From: Flavobacterium enshiense
GTDB taxonomy: Bacteria; Bacteroidota; Bacteroidia; Flavobacteriales; Flavobacteriaceae
NCBI RefSeq assembly: GCF_022836875.1
Contig: NZ_CP090376.1
Span: 2,790,001 to 2,854,000, forward strand
Direction: 5' to 3'
Length of the DNA stretch: 64,000 nucleotides
A program made the translations under genes and the position numbers. Below are positions 7,515 through 15,908 of the stretch, in pieces; position 1 is the stretch's first letter, and the number at the start of each line of letters is the position of its first letter. A model generated the notes under the pieces. That model saw only the letters and a list, made by a program, of their open reading frames with translations. It did no database searches and was not told the origin of the DNA.

Positions 7515-7952
7515 ATGACAAAACAATATTATAAAAATCTATCGCTTACATTTCTAATTATAATCGTTTGGTGTGTTTATGTATTCTTTGACTACTTTAC
7601 AGAAACTGACGGATTTATTAAGCTAGCATTGTTTTTTGATTATTTTAATGCAGTCGCATTTGCTAGTGGATTGGCAATGCTAAATATTCTTCTGAGATTT
7701 ACGACATTTAGAAATCAAACTGAAAGGTTTAAAGACAATTTTTTCTATATTTTTTCTGCAATAGCAAATTTGTTTCTACCAATTGTTTATTTAATTTATT
7801 TAGTAATTAGAAAGCGGTCAATTATTGAATTTATAACAACTCTAGAACTAGGTAACATACTTATAATGTTGAATGTCATATTTGGATGTTTTATCATGAC
7901 TGATATATATTACAATAGAAAAACATCGACAGAAAACATGACCAGCTGCTAA
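7515..7952 (+). CDS. Membrane protein, unknown function
   Basis: 145 aa, four predicted membrane segments: LTFLIIIVWCVYVFFDYF, an Ala/Gly-rich AVAFASGLAMLNILL, FYIFSAIANLFLPIVYLIYLVI and ILIMLNVIFGCFIM. Acidic loop after segment 1 (TETDG) and a basic loop RKRS. Family not recognised. The stop TAA at 7950-7952 comes from the attC box, so the last codons (ENMTSC) read through the cassette's terminal inverted repeat. Confidence 0.65.
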   Translation: MTKQYYKNLSLTFLIIIVWCVYVFFDYFTETDGFIKLALFFDYFNAVAFASGLAMLNILLRFTTFRNQTERFKDNFFYIFSAIANLFLPIVYLIYLVIRKRSIIEFITTLELGNILIMLNVIFGCFIMTDIYYNRKTSTENMTSC

Positions 7953-8076
7953 CAGCGGTTTTAAGAAATTGGGGCTTTAGTGTTTAATGGAACGATCTTT
8001 TTGTACATTTGACTTCAGTCCTAATGGAATGGTTTGGGAACAAAAATCCCCAACTTCTCAAAGCCGGCGGGACGTT
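7951..8076 (+). repeat. attC-like site 9 (class A)
   Basis: 126 bp. Left arm TTTTAAGAAATTGGGG, right arm CCCCAACTTCTCAAAG (one uncompensated C). -7 element TACATTTG at 8004-8011, differing from the common form only at an n position of TAnnTTTG. Confidence 0.86.
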
Positions 8077-8099
8077 AACGGCAAGCTGAAAAAAACGAT

Positions 8100-8606
8100 A
8101 TGGAAAGAAACGCAATCATTTTGATAATCCTTTTTTTTACGAAAATAAGTTTTGCACAAAATTTGGATTTTGATGAAATAAAATTCAAAGGTTTGAGTTT
8201 ATATTCTTCAAAAAATCAAATAATCGAACAGCTTGGAAACCCCAAAAAGGAATACATTTCTAATTATGAATGCGGTGATTTTTCTAGTGAAGAACAAGGT
8301 GCAACATATTATAGTTTAGATTACGGAAGTGTAAAATTTACTGGAAATCAAAATGAAAAGTATGTTATAGATAAAGTTGATTTTGAAAATGACAAATCTT
8401 TAATTCTACATTACCAAAAACACAAATTAACTTGTGAAACAACATTGAATGAATTAGTAGAAATATTTGGTAAACAAATTATTGAACTTATAGGAAGCGA
8501 ATCAAACGGTGCGTTTATTATTCAACATTCTGAATATGATAATGGAATAAGATTTGAAATAAAAAATGGAAAACTAATAACATTTGAATATTGGTCACCT
8601 TGCTAA
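8100..8606 (+). CDS. Secreted protein, homologue of 62569-63075
   Basis: 168 aa with an N-terminal signal peptide (IILIILFFTKISFAQ, cleavage after residue 19 or so), so exported to the periplasm. The mature part has short beta-prone segments, two Cys (NYECGDF and the terminal WSPC) and a motif LGNPKKEY seen in small BamE-like folds, though I would not assign it. The paralogue at 62569 is clearly related (same length, many substitutions), showing old cassette duplication. Confidence 0.72.
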   Translation: MERNAIILIILFFTKISFAQNLDFDEIKFKGLSLYSSKNQIIEQLGNPKKEYISNYECGDFSSEEQGATYYSLDYGSVKFTGNQNEKYVIDKVDFENDKSLILHYQKHKLTCETTLNELVEIFGKQIIELIGSESNGAFIIQHSEYDNGIRFEIKNGKLITFEYWSPC

Positions 8607-8619
8607 ACAGCCAGCCGTT

Positions 8620-8740
8620 AACAGCGGTTTTAAGCAATGGCGGGGCTTGGGATTTTTTGGAATGTTTTGTGAAATTTTTCGGTATATTTGTGAAGTTCCG
8701 TGAGTGGAAAACCGCCACTGCATAAAGCCGGCGGGACGTT
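8620..8740 (+). repeat. attC-like site 10 (shortened class B)
   Basis: 121 bp, the shortest complete site. Arms TTTTAAGCAATGGCGG / CCGCCACTGCATAAAG. The loop lacks the TTTGCACTTC block of class B yet keeps -7 TATATTTG at 8683-8690. Confidence 0.86.
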
Positions 8741-8768
8741 ATGCGACATCGCAAAAAACTAAACCTTC

Positions 8769-9221
8769 ATGATGAATAAATTTACTTTATCTTATATCCT
8801 TTTGGTAAATGCGGCCATAATTGCTCTTGCAATTGCAGATATGATTTCGGGAAATATTTTTCTTAAATATATTTTTTTTATTATTAATTCTATTGTTTCA
8901 ATTTATTGTGTTTTTCACATTACCAAAAAATATGCATACCATTATTTGTGCGCTACAAATCTCATTCAAGCTTTCTCATTAATGCTATTTGGTTTTAGCT
9001 TCAAATTTCTATTAGGCCCTGATTTATCATTTTTTCTATACAGTGAAGGAGATTTAAAATCTACGCTGAGTTTCAAAATTTTCAATGTTTTTTTAATCTG
9101 TTCAAAAGGTTCTGAGATTAATGATTGGGTAATTGGGATTAATTTTATCCATCTTTTTGTTTTTTTCCATCTATTTTCCCTAATTTCTAAATCTAAAACG
9201 AAAATAAGCAACGTCGCATAA
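8769..9221 (+). CDS. Membrane protein, unknown function
   Basis: 150 aa. Four hydrophobic segments: LSYILLVNAAIIALAIADM, YIFFIINSIVSIYCVF, ATNLIQAFSLMLFGFSF and WVIGINFIHLFVFFHLFSLI. A loop with acidic residues (SEGDLK) precedes the last segment. Two adjacent ATG codons occur at 8769 and 8772. Stop TAA is supplied by attC site 11 (CGCATAAC). Family not recognised. Confidence 0.65.
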   Translation: MMNKFTLSYILLVNAAIIALAIADMISGNIFLKYIFFIINSIVSIYCVFHITKKYAYHYLCATNLIQAFSLMLFGFSFKFLLGPDLSFFLYSEGDLKSTLSFKIFNVFLICSKGSEINDWVIGINFIHLFVFFHLFSLISKSKTKISNVA

Positions 9222-9346
9222 CAGCAGTTTGCAGCAAGTGGGGCTTTAGGGCTAAATTTATTGTTGGTTTTGTGTTTGTAAACTTAATCTTAAATTGATA
9301 CTTTTGGGAAAACAATCCCCCACCTGCAGCAAGCTGGCGGGACGTT
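9220..9346 (+). repeat. attC-like site 11 (class C)
   Basis: 127 bp. Core AACAGCAG with arms GTTTGCAGCAAGTGGGG / CCCCCACCTGCAGCAAG and GCTGGCGGGACGTT. Class C loop with a complete promoter: TTTG at 9275-9278 and TACTTTTG at 9299-9306. Confidence 0.88.
9275..9306 (+). promoter_or_regulatory. Promoter in class C attC loop
   Basis: TTTG, 20 bp spacer, then TACTTTTG, matching the Bacteroidota -33/-7 consensus TTTG-N19-20-TAnnTTTG. It faces the gene at 9391; the start of transcription would fall inside the right half of attC site 11. Confidence 0.7.
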
Positions 9347-9390
9347 AGCAGATAGTTTGACAGAACGAACCGAAAAATAAAATATCTTAA

Positions 9391-10707
9391 ATGAAATTCT
9401 ACGTAAAATATCTTTTTTGTTTGCTTAGTTTTTTGGGAACGGCACAAAACAAACTTTCAGAAGATAATCCTCTTTCAATTCAAATAAATTTAGCAAGTAA
9501 TGACTATAAAGATTTTGTATCAGTCAAAAACACAATTTATGCCATAACCAATACTAATGATTTTGTCAAAATTGATTTTAAAAATGATAATTTCAAAATC
9601 ATAAAAAGTAATATAACGACAATTGCAAAAAAATCTAACGACGAATTAATTTTAGGAAGTAAAGAAGGTAAAATATTTATTTACAAAAAAAATGGCACGA
9701 TCAATCAAATTGATAAAGTAGACGCAGAAATTTTTTCAATATTAATAGATTCAAAGAATGAATATGTAGTTTACTGCAGCAAATCTATTTACTACAATAA
9801 AAAGAATTATATACCTAAAAAGGAAACTAACTTTTATGGAAAGGTTAGAGCAAAATACACAGGAACCCAATTAATAGAACCTGATTACATTTATTTAGAC
9901 AAAAAAGATTTTCTATGGTTTGCTTTTGACGAAGGCGAATTTGGAGGAAATGTCTGCTTTTTTGATTTGAATAAAAAAGAGTTTATTTACGAACATTGGT
10001 TAATGATTGATAATGGCGGATTTGGTGAAGAAGTAAAATATAAGGACGAAAATGAATATTTTACAAAATTAAAAGAAACCTATCCTGATAAAATTAAAAT
10101 TACAGAAACCGATACTATTTACAAATATCCATACAATTTAAGTATTTCAAGTGTAACTAAAGGTGTTGCATATAATAATGATAATGATTTATTCATAACT
10201 TCAAGTGGTGGTGGACATACCATGCTATATGCTACAGAAAAGGGCTTTTATTATTATATTGACGGAACAATTGTAAAAATTTCAAAAAAAGAGACTGATT
10301 ATTATAAATCTTGCTTTGACCAAGACATCCTTGAAGATGAAAAATATAAGTATGCTTTTGCGCAAAATTTTATGGGCTTTAAAAACAAAGATAGAGCATC
10401 GAGAGAAAACATTTTGACAGAAAATGAAATCAATCAATTGGGCCCAATTACATATAATAAATATGATAATAAACTATACTTCTTTAGTTCAAAAGGTTTT
10501 TACGTTTTAAATAATTCGGACTGCACATTTTCAAAAAAATTATTTTTTAGACCAAAATTAAGTTGTAAACATCAATATGAAAGCAATTATTGTATTCATT
10601 TGAACGTAACTAAATTTGAATTTATCAGCGAAAAAGAAATTCTTTTTTTAACAAGAAATAATGGAATTGGATATTATAACGGAGAAAGTGTTAAATATCT
10701 TAGATAA
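9391..10707 (+). CDS. Secreted beta-propeller-like protein
   Basis: 438 aa, the longest cargo protein. A signal peptide (VKYLFCLLSFLGTAQ) is followed by repeated short beta-strand units with aromatic and Gly turns, such as NTIYAITNTNDFVKI, KEGKIFIYKKNG, DFLWFAFDEGEFGG and NDLFITSSGGGHTMLY. This layout suggests a periplasmic or outer-surface propeller of the two-component-sensor or streptogramin-lyase kind, but no catalytic motif is visible. Six Cys in the last quarter may form disulfides. Function unknown. Confidence 0.68.
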   Translation: MKFYVKYLFCLLSFLGTAQNKLSEDNPLSIQINLASNDYKDFVSVKNTIYAITNTNDFVKIDFKNDNFKIIKSNITTIAKKSNDELILGSKEGKIFIYKKNGTINQIDKVDAEIFSILIDSKNEYVVYCSKSIYYNKKNYIPKKETNFYGKVRAKYTGTQLIEPDYIYLDKKDFLWFAFDEGEFGGNVCFFDLNKKEFIYEHWLMIDNGGFGEEVKYKDENEYFTKLKETYPDKIKITETDTIYKYPYNLSISSVTKGVAYNNDNDLFITSSGGGHTMLYATEKGFYYYIDGTIVKISKKETDYYKSCFDQDILEDEKYKYAFAQNFMGFKNKDRASRENILTENEINQLGPITYNKYDNKLYFFSSKGFYVLNNSDCTFSKKLFFRPKLSCKHQYESNYCIHLNVTKFEFISEKEILFLTRNNGIGYYNGESVKYLR

Positions 10708-10730
10708 GCGAAATAATAAAACCATCTGCT

Positions 10731-10889
10731 AACAGCGGTTTTGTGCAAGTGGGGTTTTGGGTGTTTATCGGTAATGGTCAGTGTTTGCACTTCTCTCCTA
10801 TTTTTCAACTTTTTTCTTTCAGACTTTTCGGTATATTTGTAAACATCAGTAATGAAAATCCCCACCTGCCACAAAGCCGGCGGGACGTT
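10731..10889 (+). repeat. attC-like site 12 (class B)
   Basis: 159 bp. Arms TTTTGTGCAAGTGGGG / CCCCACCTGCCACAAAG. -7 TATATTTG at 10832-10839. Confidence 0.87.
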
Positions 10890-10910
10890 AGCGAAAACCT
10901 TTGAAAAACG

Positions 10911-11525
10911 ATGCGAAAACATAGCAGAAAAATTTTTTATTCGCCTGGATTGATTAGCATAATTTTACTGCCAATTATGTGTATCCTTTTTTTAAAAAGT
11001 AGAGACGCATTTACCCAATATGGTTCAATAACTTTAGCTACTTGGGATGGCAAAATTTTCTATAATGAAATAACTACTTTCTTAAATTCTAAAAAATTTA
11101 CAAAAGTCACTTTAACGGGAGATTATGATTCTGACAAGATAAAACTAATTAATTCTAAAAAAGAAATACAAAGATTAATAAGTACTAAAGATTCAATAAA
11201 TGGAATACAATTTCATTTTGACGAAAAATCAAAATATTGGTCATATGTAAAAGTTGTAGAAATTCTACAAGACGAGAACGCACAGTTTTATGTCCCATAT
11301 AAAAATGATATTTGGTTTACCAATCCAAAACTTCCAAAAAAAGAAACAAAAACTTTCGTGTGTGGAAATACTGTAAATATGATTTGCGTAAGTGAAAAAC
11401 CAAATTTTAATTTAGATATAATCCAAAATATTGTAAAAAAATATTATCTGATAATTATTATATATTTACTGATGGTTTATTTCACAATTAGAAAAATTTA
11501 CAGCTTGAATAAAGGCATCCGCTAA
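10911..11525 (+). CDS. Two-TM periplasmic-domain protein, duplicated copy 1
   Basis: 204 aa: one membrane segment (LISIILLPIMCILFL, residues 14-28), a periplasmic domain of about 140 residues, and a second segment (YYLIIIIYLLMVYF, near 180-193). The central domain (VTLTGDYDSDKIKL and FDEKSKYWSYVKVVEIL) recalls ExbD-like folds, but this is a weak impression. It is nearly identical to 60273-60887; the visible protein change is ICV versus AYV. Stop TAA is in the attC box. Confidence 0.7.
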   Translation: MRKHSRKIFYSPGLISIILLPIMCILFLKSRDAFTQYGSITLATWDGKIFYNEITTFLNSKKFTKVTLTGDYDSDKIKLINSKKEIQRLISTKDSINGIQFHFDEKSKYWSYVKVVEILQDENAQFYVPYKNDIWFTNPKLPKKETKTFVCGNTVNMICVSEKPNFNLDIIQNIVKKYYLIIIIYLLMVYFTIRKIYSLNKGIR

Positions 11526-11649
11526 CAGCAGTTTGCAGCAAGTGGGGCTTTAAGGCAAAATTTATTGTTGGTTTTGTGTTTGTAAACTTAATCTTAAATT
11601 GATACTTTTGGGATAACAATCCCCACCTGCAGCAAGCTGGCGGGACGTT
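11524..11649 (+). repeat. attC-like site 13 (class C)
   Basis: 126 bp. Same arms as site 11. -33 TTTG at 11579-11582 and -7 TACTTTTG at 11603-11610. Confidence 0.87.
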
Positions 11650-11679
11650 GTGCAACATTTTGAACAAACAAGACGTTTA

Positions 11680-12024
11680 ATGAGAAAAATTGTAAATCTA
11701 GCTAAGCCAAAAAATGGAATCGTAAGACTTATGATATACAATAACGAAAACGAAACATATCTTTTTGGATATAAAAAATTAGAGGATTGTAGTTCAGAAT
11801 TTGACGAATGGTTTGAATCAGAAAACGATGCTCTAGAATCATGCAAAACTGAATACGGAATTAATATAACTGACTGGAAAGAAATAGCAAACCCTGAATT
11901 AAATTGCCAACATGATTGGATTAATCCAGTTCGAGTAAAAGGACGCGAAAACGGAAATCCCGAATTTGGAAAATTCGAAAAATTGGTAAACGGAAAATGG
12001 ATTGAATTTAATCTAACTGAATAA
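11680..12024 (+). CDS. Hypothetical soluble protein
   Basis: 114 aa from ATG 11680 (an upstream GTG at 11650 is just the cassette's terminal repeat). Acidic alpha/beta protein without signal peptide: MIYNNENETYLFGY strands, then an acidic helix FDEWFESENDALESC, and a C-terminal region QHDWINPVRVKG. The spacing of residues is reminiscent of small polymorphic-toxin immunity proteins, which I cannot confirm. Confidence 0.62.
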   Translation: MRKIVNLAKPKNGIVRLMIYNNENETYLFGYKKLEDCSSEFDEWFESENDALESCKTEYGINITDWKEIANPELNCQHDWINPVRVKGRENGNPEFGKFEKLVNGKWIEFNLTE

Positions 12025-12038
12025 GAAAAACGTCGCAC

Positions 12039-12195
12039 AACAGCGGTTTTGTGCTAGTGGGGTTTTAGGATTTATCGGTAAAGGTCGGTGTTAGCACTTC
12101 TCTCCTATTTTTTCAACTTTTTCTTTCAATCTTTTCGGTATATTTGTAAACATCAGTAACAAAAATCCCCACCAGCACAAAGCCGGCGGGACGTT
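12039..12195 (+). repeat. attC-like site 14 (class B)
   Basis: 157 bp. Arms TTTTGTGCTAGTGGGG / CCCCACCAGCACAAAG; the CTAG/CCAG change is compensated across the stem. -7 TATATTTG at 12139-12146. Confidence 0.87.
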
Positions 12196-12251
12196 AGCTG
12201 TAATTAGCTAAACGAAATCTAGAATACAACAAACTAAAGCAAAAATTAGTA

Positions 12252-12764
12252 ATGACCACAACTCAAAAGATCTCAAGGTTATTTGTACTTTCCTTGTTTC
12301 CCCTTGTCGGAATATTTTTTTTATATCATCAATATGAAAGACCTAATATAAAAAGCATTGATGATATAACATTTATTGAAGGACGCATTAAAGATTATTC
12401 ATTTAAATATAAAGGCGGCGGAAGAGCTATTTCAAGACAATTTTACATCTGGGTACAAGGATATGATTGTAAGTTCCAAATTGCTGCTGATTATTTACCC
12501 TATTTTCAAAAAACCAGATTTGAGCAAAATTTAGTAATTGGAGATTCAATCAAAATAGGAATCCCAAACAATGAAAAAGAAAAACTTTATGAAGACGAAA
12601 CTATATTAAGTATGTCAATTGATAGTAAATATGGAAATTACTTGTCTTCCTCAGATATAATTAAAGAAGAAAACAAATACTTTGACATTTATGCTGGATT
12701 AATCTTTTTGGGATTAGGTTACGGTCTTTATTTACTTCAGAAAAAATGGCCTTTTTTTATTTGA
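12252..12764 (+). CDS. Membrane-anchored protein, unknown function
   Basis: 170 aa. An N-terminal membrane segment (LFVLSLFPLVGIFFLYH), a soluble domain of about 110 residues rich in beta strands (ITFIEGRIKDYSFKYKGGG, FYIWVQGYDCKFQI), and a C-terminal segment (IYAGLIFLGLGYGLYLL). The domain between would be extracytoplasmic and begins like an OB or DUF3592-type fold, which is a guess from spacing. Single gene of its cassette. Confidence 0.65.
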   Translation: MTTTQKISRLFVLSLFPLVGIFFLYHQYERPNIKSIDDITFIEGRIKDYSFKYKGGGRAISRQFYIWVQGYDCKFQIAADYLPYFQKTRFEQNLVIGDSIKIGIPNNEKEKLYEDETILSMSIDSKYGNYLSSSDIIKEENKYFDIYAGLIFLGLGYGLYLLQKKWPFFI

Positions 12765-12800
12765 TAAAAAGGAATAATTAAAACCAAAATAACTACAGCT

Positions 12801-12926
12801 AACAGCGGTTTTAAGAAATTGGGGTTTCGGTGTTTAACGGAACGAGCTTTTTGTATATTTGACTTCAGTCCTAATGGAAAGGTTTGGGAACAAAAATCCC
12901 CAACTTCTTAAAGCCGGCGGGACGTT
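12801..12926 (+). repeat. attC-like site 15 (class A)
   Basis: 126 bp. Arms TTTTAAGAAATTGGGG / CCCCAACTTCTTAAAG. -7 TATATTTG at 12854-12861. Confidence 0.88.
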
Positions 12927-12997
12927 AGCTGTAATGCGGCAAAACTGATCGAATAAGAACGTAAAAAACATACTATTTGCTATATCTAGATGAAATA

Positions 12998-13378
12998 ATG
13001 ATTAACAGTTTTGCTCAAGAAAGAATTAGTCTTGAACAGATTTTAGTTTGGTTTGACAATCTAAATCTAAAAAAACAAAGCGAAGCTATTTCTAGAGCAA
13101 GATTGTGTTTAGAACAATCTCATCCAAATACAGAAACTATTGAAAAAGCAGTTGAATTGATTCCTTTAAAACCAACTGTAACTCCAATCATATTATTAAA
13201 AACTAAAGTATTTAAAGAAGCTTTACAAAAAATTATTTTACTTCCCGAAAATGAATATAGAAAAGCATTTATTACTTTAATTTCTGTTTTCAAAGTTGCA
13301 GATACATTCCGAAGAAATACTTGGTGTAAAGAAGGCTGTAACCACGAATGGCACAATTTAGATGAAATATTAAATTAA
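12998..13378 (+). CDS. DUF5958 family protein
   Basis: 126 aa from ATG 12998; an in-frame TTG at 12977 is less likely. The protein starts INSFAQERISLEQILVWF, has KPTVTPIILLKT in the middle and ends with a Cys-His cluster (CKEGCNHEWHNLDEIL) after RKAFITLISVFKVADTFRR. These features match my recollection of DUF5958, a family of small soluble proteins with unknown role, often in accessory regions. The C-terminal Cys/His residues could bind a metal. Confidence 0.65.
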   Translation: MINSFAQERISLEQILVWFDNLNLKKQSEAISRARLCLEQSHPNTETIEKAVELIPLKPTVTPIILLKTKVFKEALQKIILLPENEYRKAFITLISVFKVADTFRRNTWCKEGCNHEWHNLDEILN

Positions 13379-13390
13379 AGCACTACAGCT

Positions 13391-13547
13391 AACAGCGGTT
13401 TTAAGAAATGGCGGCTTTAGGGATTTATCGGTAATGGTCAGTGAATATTTTTCTTCTCCGAAGTGAGGCTTTTTCTTTCAAACTTTTCGGTATATTTGTA
13501 AACATCAGTAACAAAAATCCGCCACTTCTTAAAGCCGGCGGGACGTT
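13391..13547 (+). repeat. attC-like site 16 (class B)
   Basis: 157 bp. Arms TTTTAAGAAATGGCGG / CCGCCACTTCTTAAAG. -7 TATATTTG at 13491-13498. Loop has a small CTTC/GAAG hairpin before CTTTTTC. Confidence 0.88.
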
Positions 13548-13571
13548 AGCAGTAATATTACGAAAAACGAA

Positions 13572-14165
13572 ATGGAAACAACAATTTTCAAAAGTAAAGT
13601 GAGTTTCTTAACGATAGGGTTTGGTCTTATTGGTGCGGTTTTTATGATTGCATTATCATTACCTCTATTACTATCAAAATGGTCAAAATCTTCGGATAAT
13701 GTAAACTTAATTATATGTTGGATCATTATTGGTTGTTTTTGGCTAGTTTCTTTATTGTGTTTATATATTCTTTTCAACGTTAAGACTTTTACTTTAACAA
13801 ACAAAAATCTAATAATTAACAGACCTCTATTATTTTTAAATTTAAAAATCCCATTAGAGAATATTAAAAGCATTAACGAAGAAGATTATGAAATAAATTC
13901 TGCTGCTAATAGCCGGAAAATTAATGTATATAATGGCGAAAAAATGACATTAGAACTTCAAAACGGTAAAAAAGTAATATTTACATCATTTGAAATTTCA
14001 GAGTATGATGATTTGGTTCAAAATTTAAAAAATATAAAATTGAATGTTAATCATAATGGAATTATAAAAAATGACCATTCAAACAAATTTCAAGTTTATC
14101 CTTTGCTTTTATTTTTGATTATTTTGACTATGATAATTATTTTCTCATTAATAAAAGAGAAGTAA
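13572..14165 (+). CDS. Membrane protein with PH-like domain
   Basis: 197 aa. Two N-terminal membrane segments (IGFGLIGAVFMIALSLPLLL and LIICWIIIGCFWLVSLLCLYIL), then a domain of strands (FTLTNKNLIINRPLLFLNLKI, PLENIKSINEED, KMTLELQNGKKVIFTSFE) that resembles bacterial PH domains (bPH_2), and a C-terminal membrane segment. The layout is shared with 38412-38906 and 24218-24829, which may be distant relatives. Role unknown. Confidence 0.65.
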   Translation: METTIFKSKVSFLTIGFGLIGAVFMIALSLPLLLSKWSKSSDNVNLIICWIIIGCFWLVSLLCLYILFNVKTFTLTNKNLIINRPLLFLNLKIPLENIKSINEEDYEINSAANSRKINVYNGEKMTLELQNGKKVIFTSFEISEYDDLVQNLKNIKLNVNHNGIIKNDHSNKFQVYPLLLFLIILTMIIIFSLIKEK

Positions 14166-14178
14166 AAATACTACTGCT

Positions 14179-14334
14179 AACAGCGGTTTTAAGAAATGGC
14201 GGAGCCGGTGTATAATTGGAGGAGCCAGTGCTTGCATTTCTTCTTCATTATGAAGTTTCTGCTTTCAAACTTTTCGGTATATTTGTAAACATCAGTAACA
14301 AAAATCCGCCACTTCTTAAAGCCGGCGGGACGTT
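14179..14334 (+). repeat. attC-like site 17 (class B)
   Basis: 156 bp. Arms TTTTAAGAAATGGCGG / CCGCCACTTCTTAAAG. -7 TATATTTG at 14278-14285. Loop hairpin is CTTCTTCATTATGAAG. Confidence 0.87.
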
Positions 14335-14369
14335 AACGGCAAGATTAAAAAAACAATTAAGTATAATAA

Positions 14370-15038
14370 ATGAAATTATTTATCATTCTGGTTTTCATTT
14401 TAATTATAATATTAGGTTTTATTAAAATCCTTTTGCGATTAAATGATTATAAACAAAAGCACCATTTTACGGAAACATATCGAGACCAATTTATTGAATT
14501 TTCAAATTTGTTTTTTTCAACCTTCCAAAAAAGATGGGCTGAAGGAACTTTTGATAGCGAAAAGTATATTTGGTTAACAAAAAATGTGGGGAAAATTCAA
14601 ACTAACCTTGGCTATTTTGGGCGAATCGAATATATAGGGCCTTTCCAAAGAATCCATATTAAAAATTACGAAATTGTTGTAAATACTTTACCAAAATTTA
14701 GAGATGGAACTATTGATGCAATGGATGTAAATTCAACTGATGATTGTCTCATTAGATATATTGGTGTTATAGAAAACCAAATATTGGAAGTCAAAAAAAA
14801 ACTTAAAAATCCTATTATTTGGTTCAGAGAAGGTTTTGAAGAAGTTGCTAGTTTACCTGTTTATATTTTGAGTTGGTTTGGCTTACTTACTGATAAAACA
14901 GTATCAAAAGTAACAACAAATATAGTTTATAAAATAATTGTTGGTGTTGGTGGACTAATAGCACTTTTAAGTGGATTGGTTACAATAATTCAAGGAAAAG
15001 AAGAAACTATAAGTTTTCTAAAAAAACTACTTCACTGA
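14370..15038 (+). CDS. Membrane-anchored protein, unknown function
   Basis: 222 aa. An N-terminal membrane anchor (IILVFILIIILGFIKILL) precedes a cytoplasmic or periplasmic helical domain of about 150 residues with conserved-looking aromatic stretches (WLTKNVGKIQTNLGYFG, IIWFREGFEEVASLPVYIL). A Gly-rich segment near the C terminus (IIVGVGGLIALLSGLVTII) is a second membrane pass. No family recognised. Confidence 0.62.
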   Translation: MKLFIILVFILIIILGFIKILLRLNDYKQKHHFTETYRDQFIEFSNLFFSTFQKRWAEGTFDSEKYIWLTKNVGKIQTNLGYFGRIEYIGPFQRIHIKNYEIVVNTLPKFRDGTIDAMDVNSTDDCLIRYIGVIENQILEVKKKLKNPIIWFREGFEEVASLPVYILSWFGLLTDKTVSKVTTNIVYKIIVGVGGLIALLSGLVTIIQGKEETISFLKKLLH

Positions 15039-15054
15039 TAAAAATCCTGCCGTT

Positions 15055-15178
15055 AACAGCGGTTTTGTGAAAGTGGGGTTTGGTGTATAATGGGACGATC
15101 TTTTTGTATATTTGACTTTGTGATAAAAACAAACTAAAGGAACAAAAATCCCCACCTCCACAAAGCCGGCGGGACGTT
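15055..15178 (+). repeat. attC-like site 18
   Basis: 124 bp. Arms TTTTGTGAAAGTGGGG / CCCCACCTCCACAAAG; loop of the AAACAAACTAAAGG kind. -7 TATATTTG at 15107-15114. Confidence 0.87.
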
Positions 15179-15203
15179 AGCTGAAATTATAGAAAAACGA
15201 GAC

Positions 15204-15728
15204 ATGAAGAATCTTGTAAAAAATTCACTTATCGGAATATTTATTATTTCTTGCTTTTTTTCTTGTTCAATTCATCAAAAAAAAAGCTACGCAAATTCAT
15301 GCATAATTGATTTTGCTCATGACGAATTTATTTTAACAAAACAAGATTCTGTTGAACTTAATAAAATATATGCCCAATCTAAAAAATTTGCAGATAGCTG
15401 CGAAAAATATAATTTAAATTGCCTTATTCACGCAGGCGAAACTCAGGCTAATTTTATAGGAGGATATCAAAAATTCTACAAAACATTCAATGATAATTTC
15501 AAGTTACCAAAAAATTCTTCTAAAAGTACAAGCAAATTATTTTTAACTATTGGAAAAAATGACAATATCAAGTCTTATAAAATGCAAAATATTAAAGACA
15601 AACGCATTAAGAAAGAGATTAAAAGGGTATTAAATTTAAAAGAGATGAACAAGTGGAGATCCGCCAATATTGCCGGTATTAAATGTGATTTTATTATTGA
15701 GTTTAATATATGCATTGTTGGAAAATAA
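15204..15728 (+). CDS. Lipoprotein, unknown function
   Basis: 174 aa. A basic N terminus and hydrophobic stretch lead to a lipobox FFSC (Cys near residue 21), so lipid anchoring at the inner or outer membrane is expected. The mature part is hydrophilic with four Cys (DSCEKYNLNCLIH, IKCDFIIEFNICI) and a basic central region. Family not recognised. Confidence 0.68.
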   Translation: MKNLVKNSLIGIFIISCFFSCSIHQKKSYANSCIIDFAHDEFILTKQDSVELNKIYAQSKKFADSCEKYNLNCLIHAGETQANFIGGYQKFYKTFNDNFKLPKNSSKSTSKLFLTIGKNDNIKSYKMQNIKDKRIKKEIKRVLNLKEMNKWRSANIAGIKCDFIIEFNICIVGK

Positions 15729-15736
15729 CTTCAGCT

Positions 15737-15893
15737 AACAGCGGTTTTATGCTATGGCGGGGCTTGGGATTTTTTTGGATTGGTCAGTGCTTGCATTTCT
15801 TCTTTAAAAAGAAGTTTTTTCTTTCCACTTTTCGATATATTTGTAAACGTCAGTAATAAAAAATCCGCCACAGCATAAAGCCGGCGGGACGTT
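15737..15893 (+). repeat. attC-like site 19 (class B with hairpin)
   Basis: 157 bp. Arms TTTTATGCTATGGCGG / CCGCCACAGCATAAAG. -7 TATATTTG at 15836-15843. Confidence 0.88.
15799..15820 (+). terminator. Possible intrinsic terminator inside attC site 19
   Basis: CTTCTTT/AAAGAAG stem with a tiny A loop, then TTTTTT, ending 15 bp before the -7 element of the same site. Confidence 0.42.
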
Positions 15894-15908
15894 ATGCCTA
15901 ATTTTAAA

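Noticed and set aside
14216-14425. Forward frames lying mostly in attC sites (also 23394-23678, 33354-33551, 35540-35743, 51700-51900).
   Set aside because: They translate the repeat loop and arm and end shortly after entering the cassette; true genes start later in other frames.
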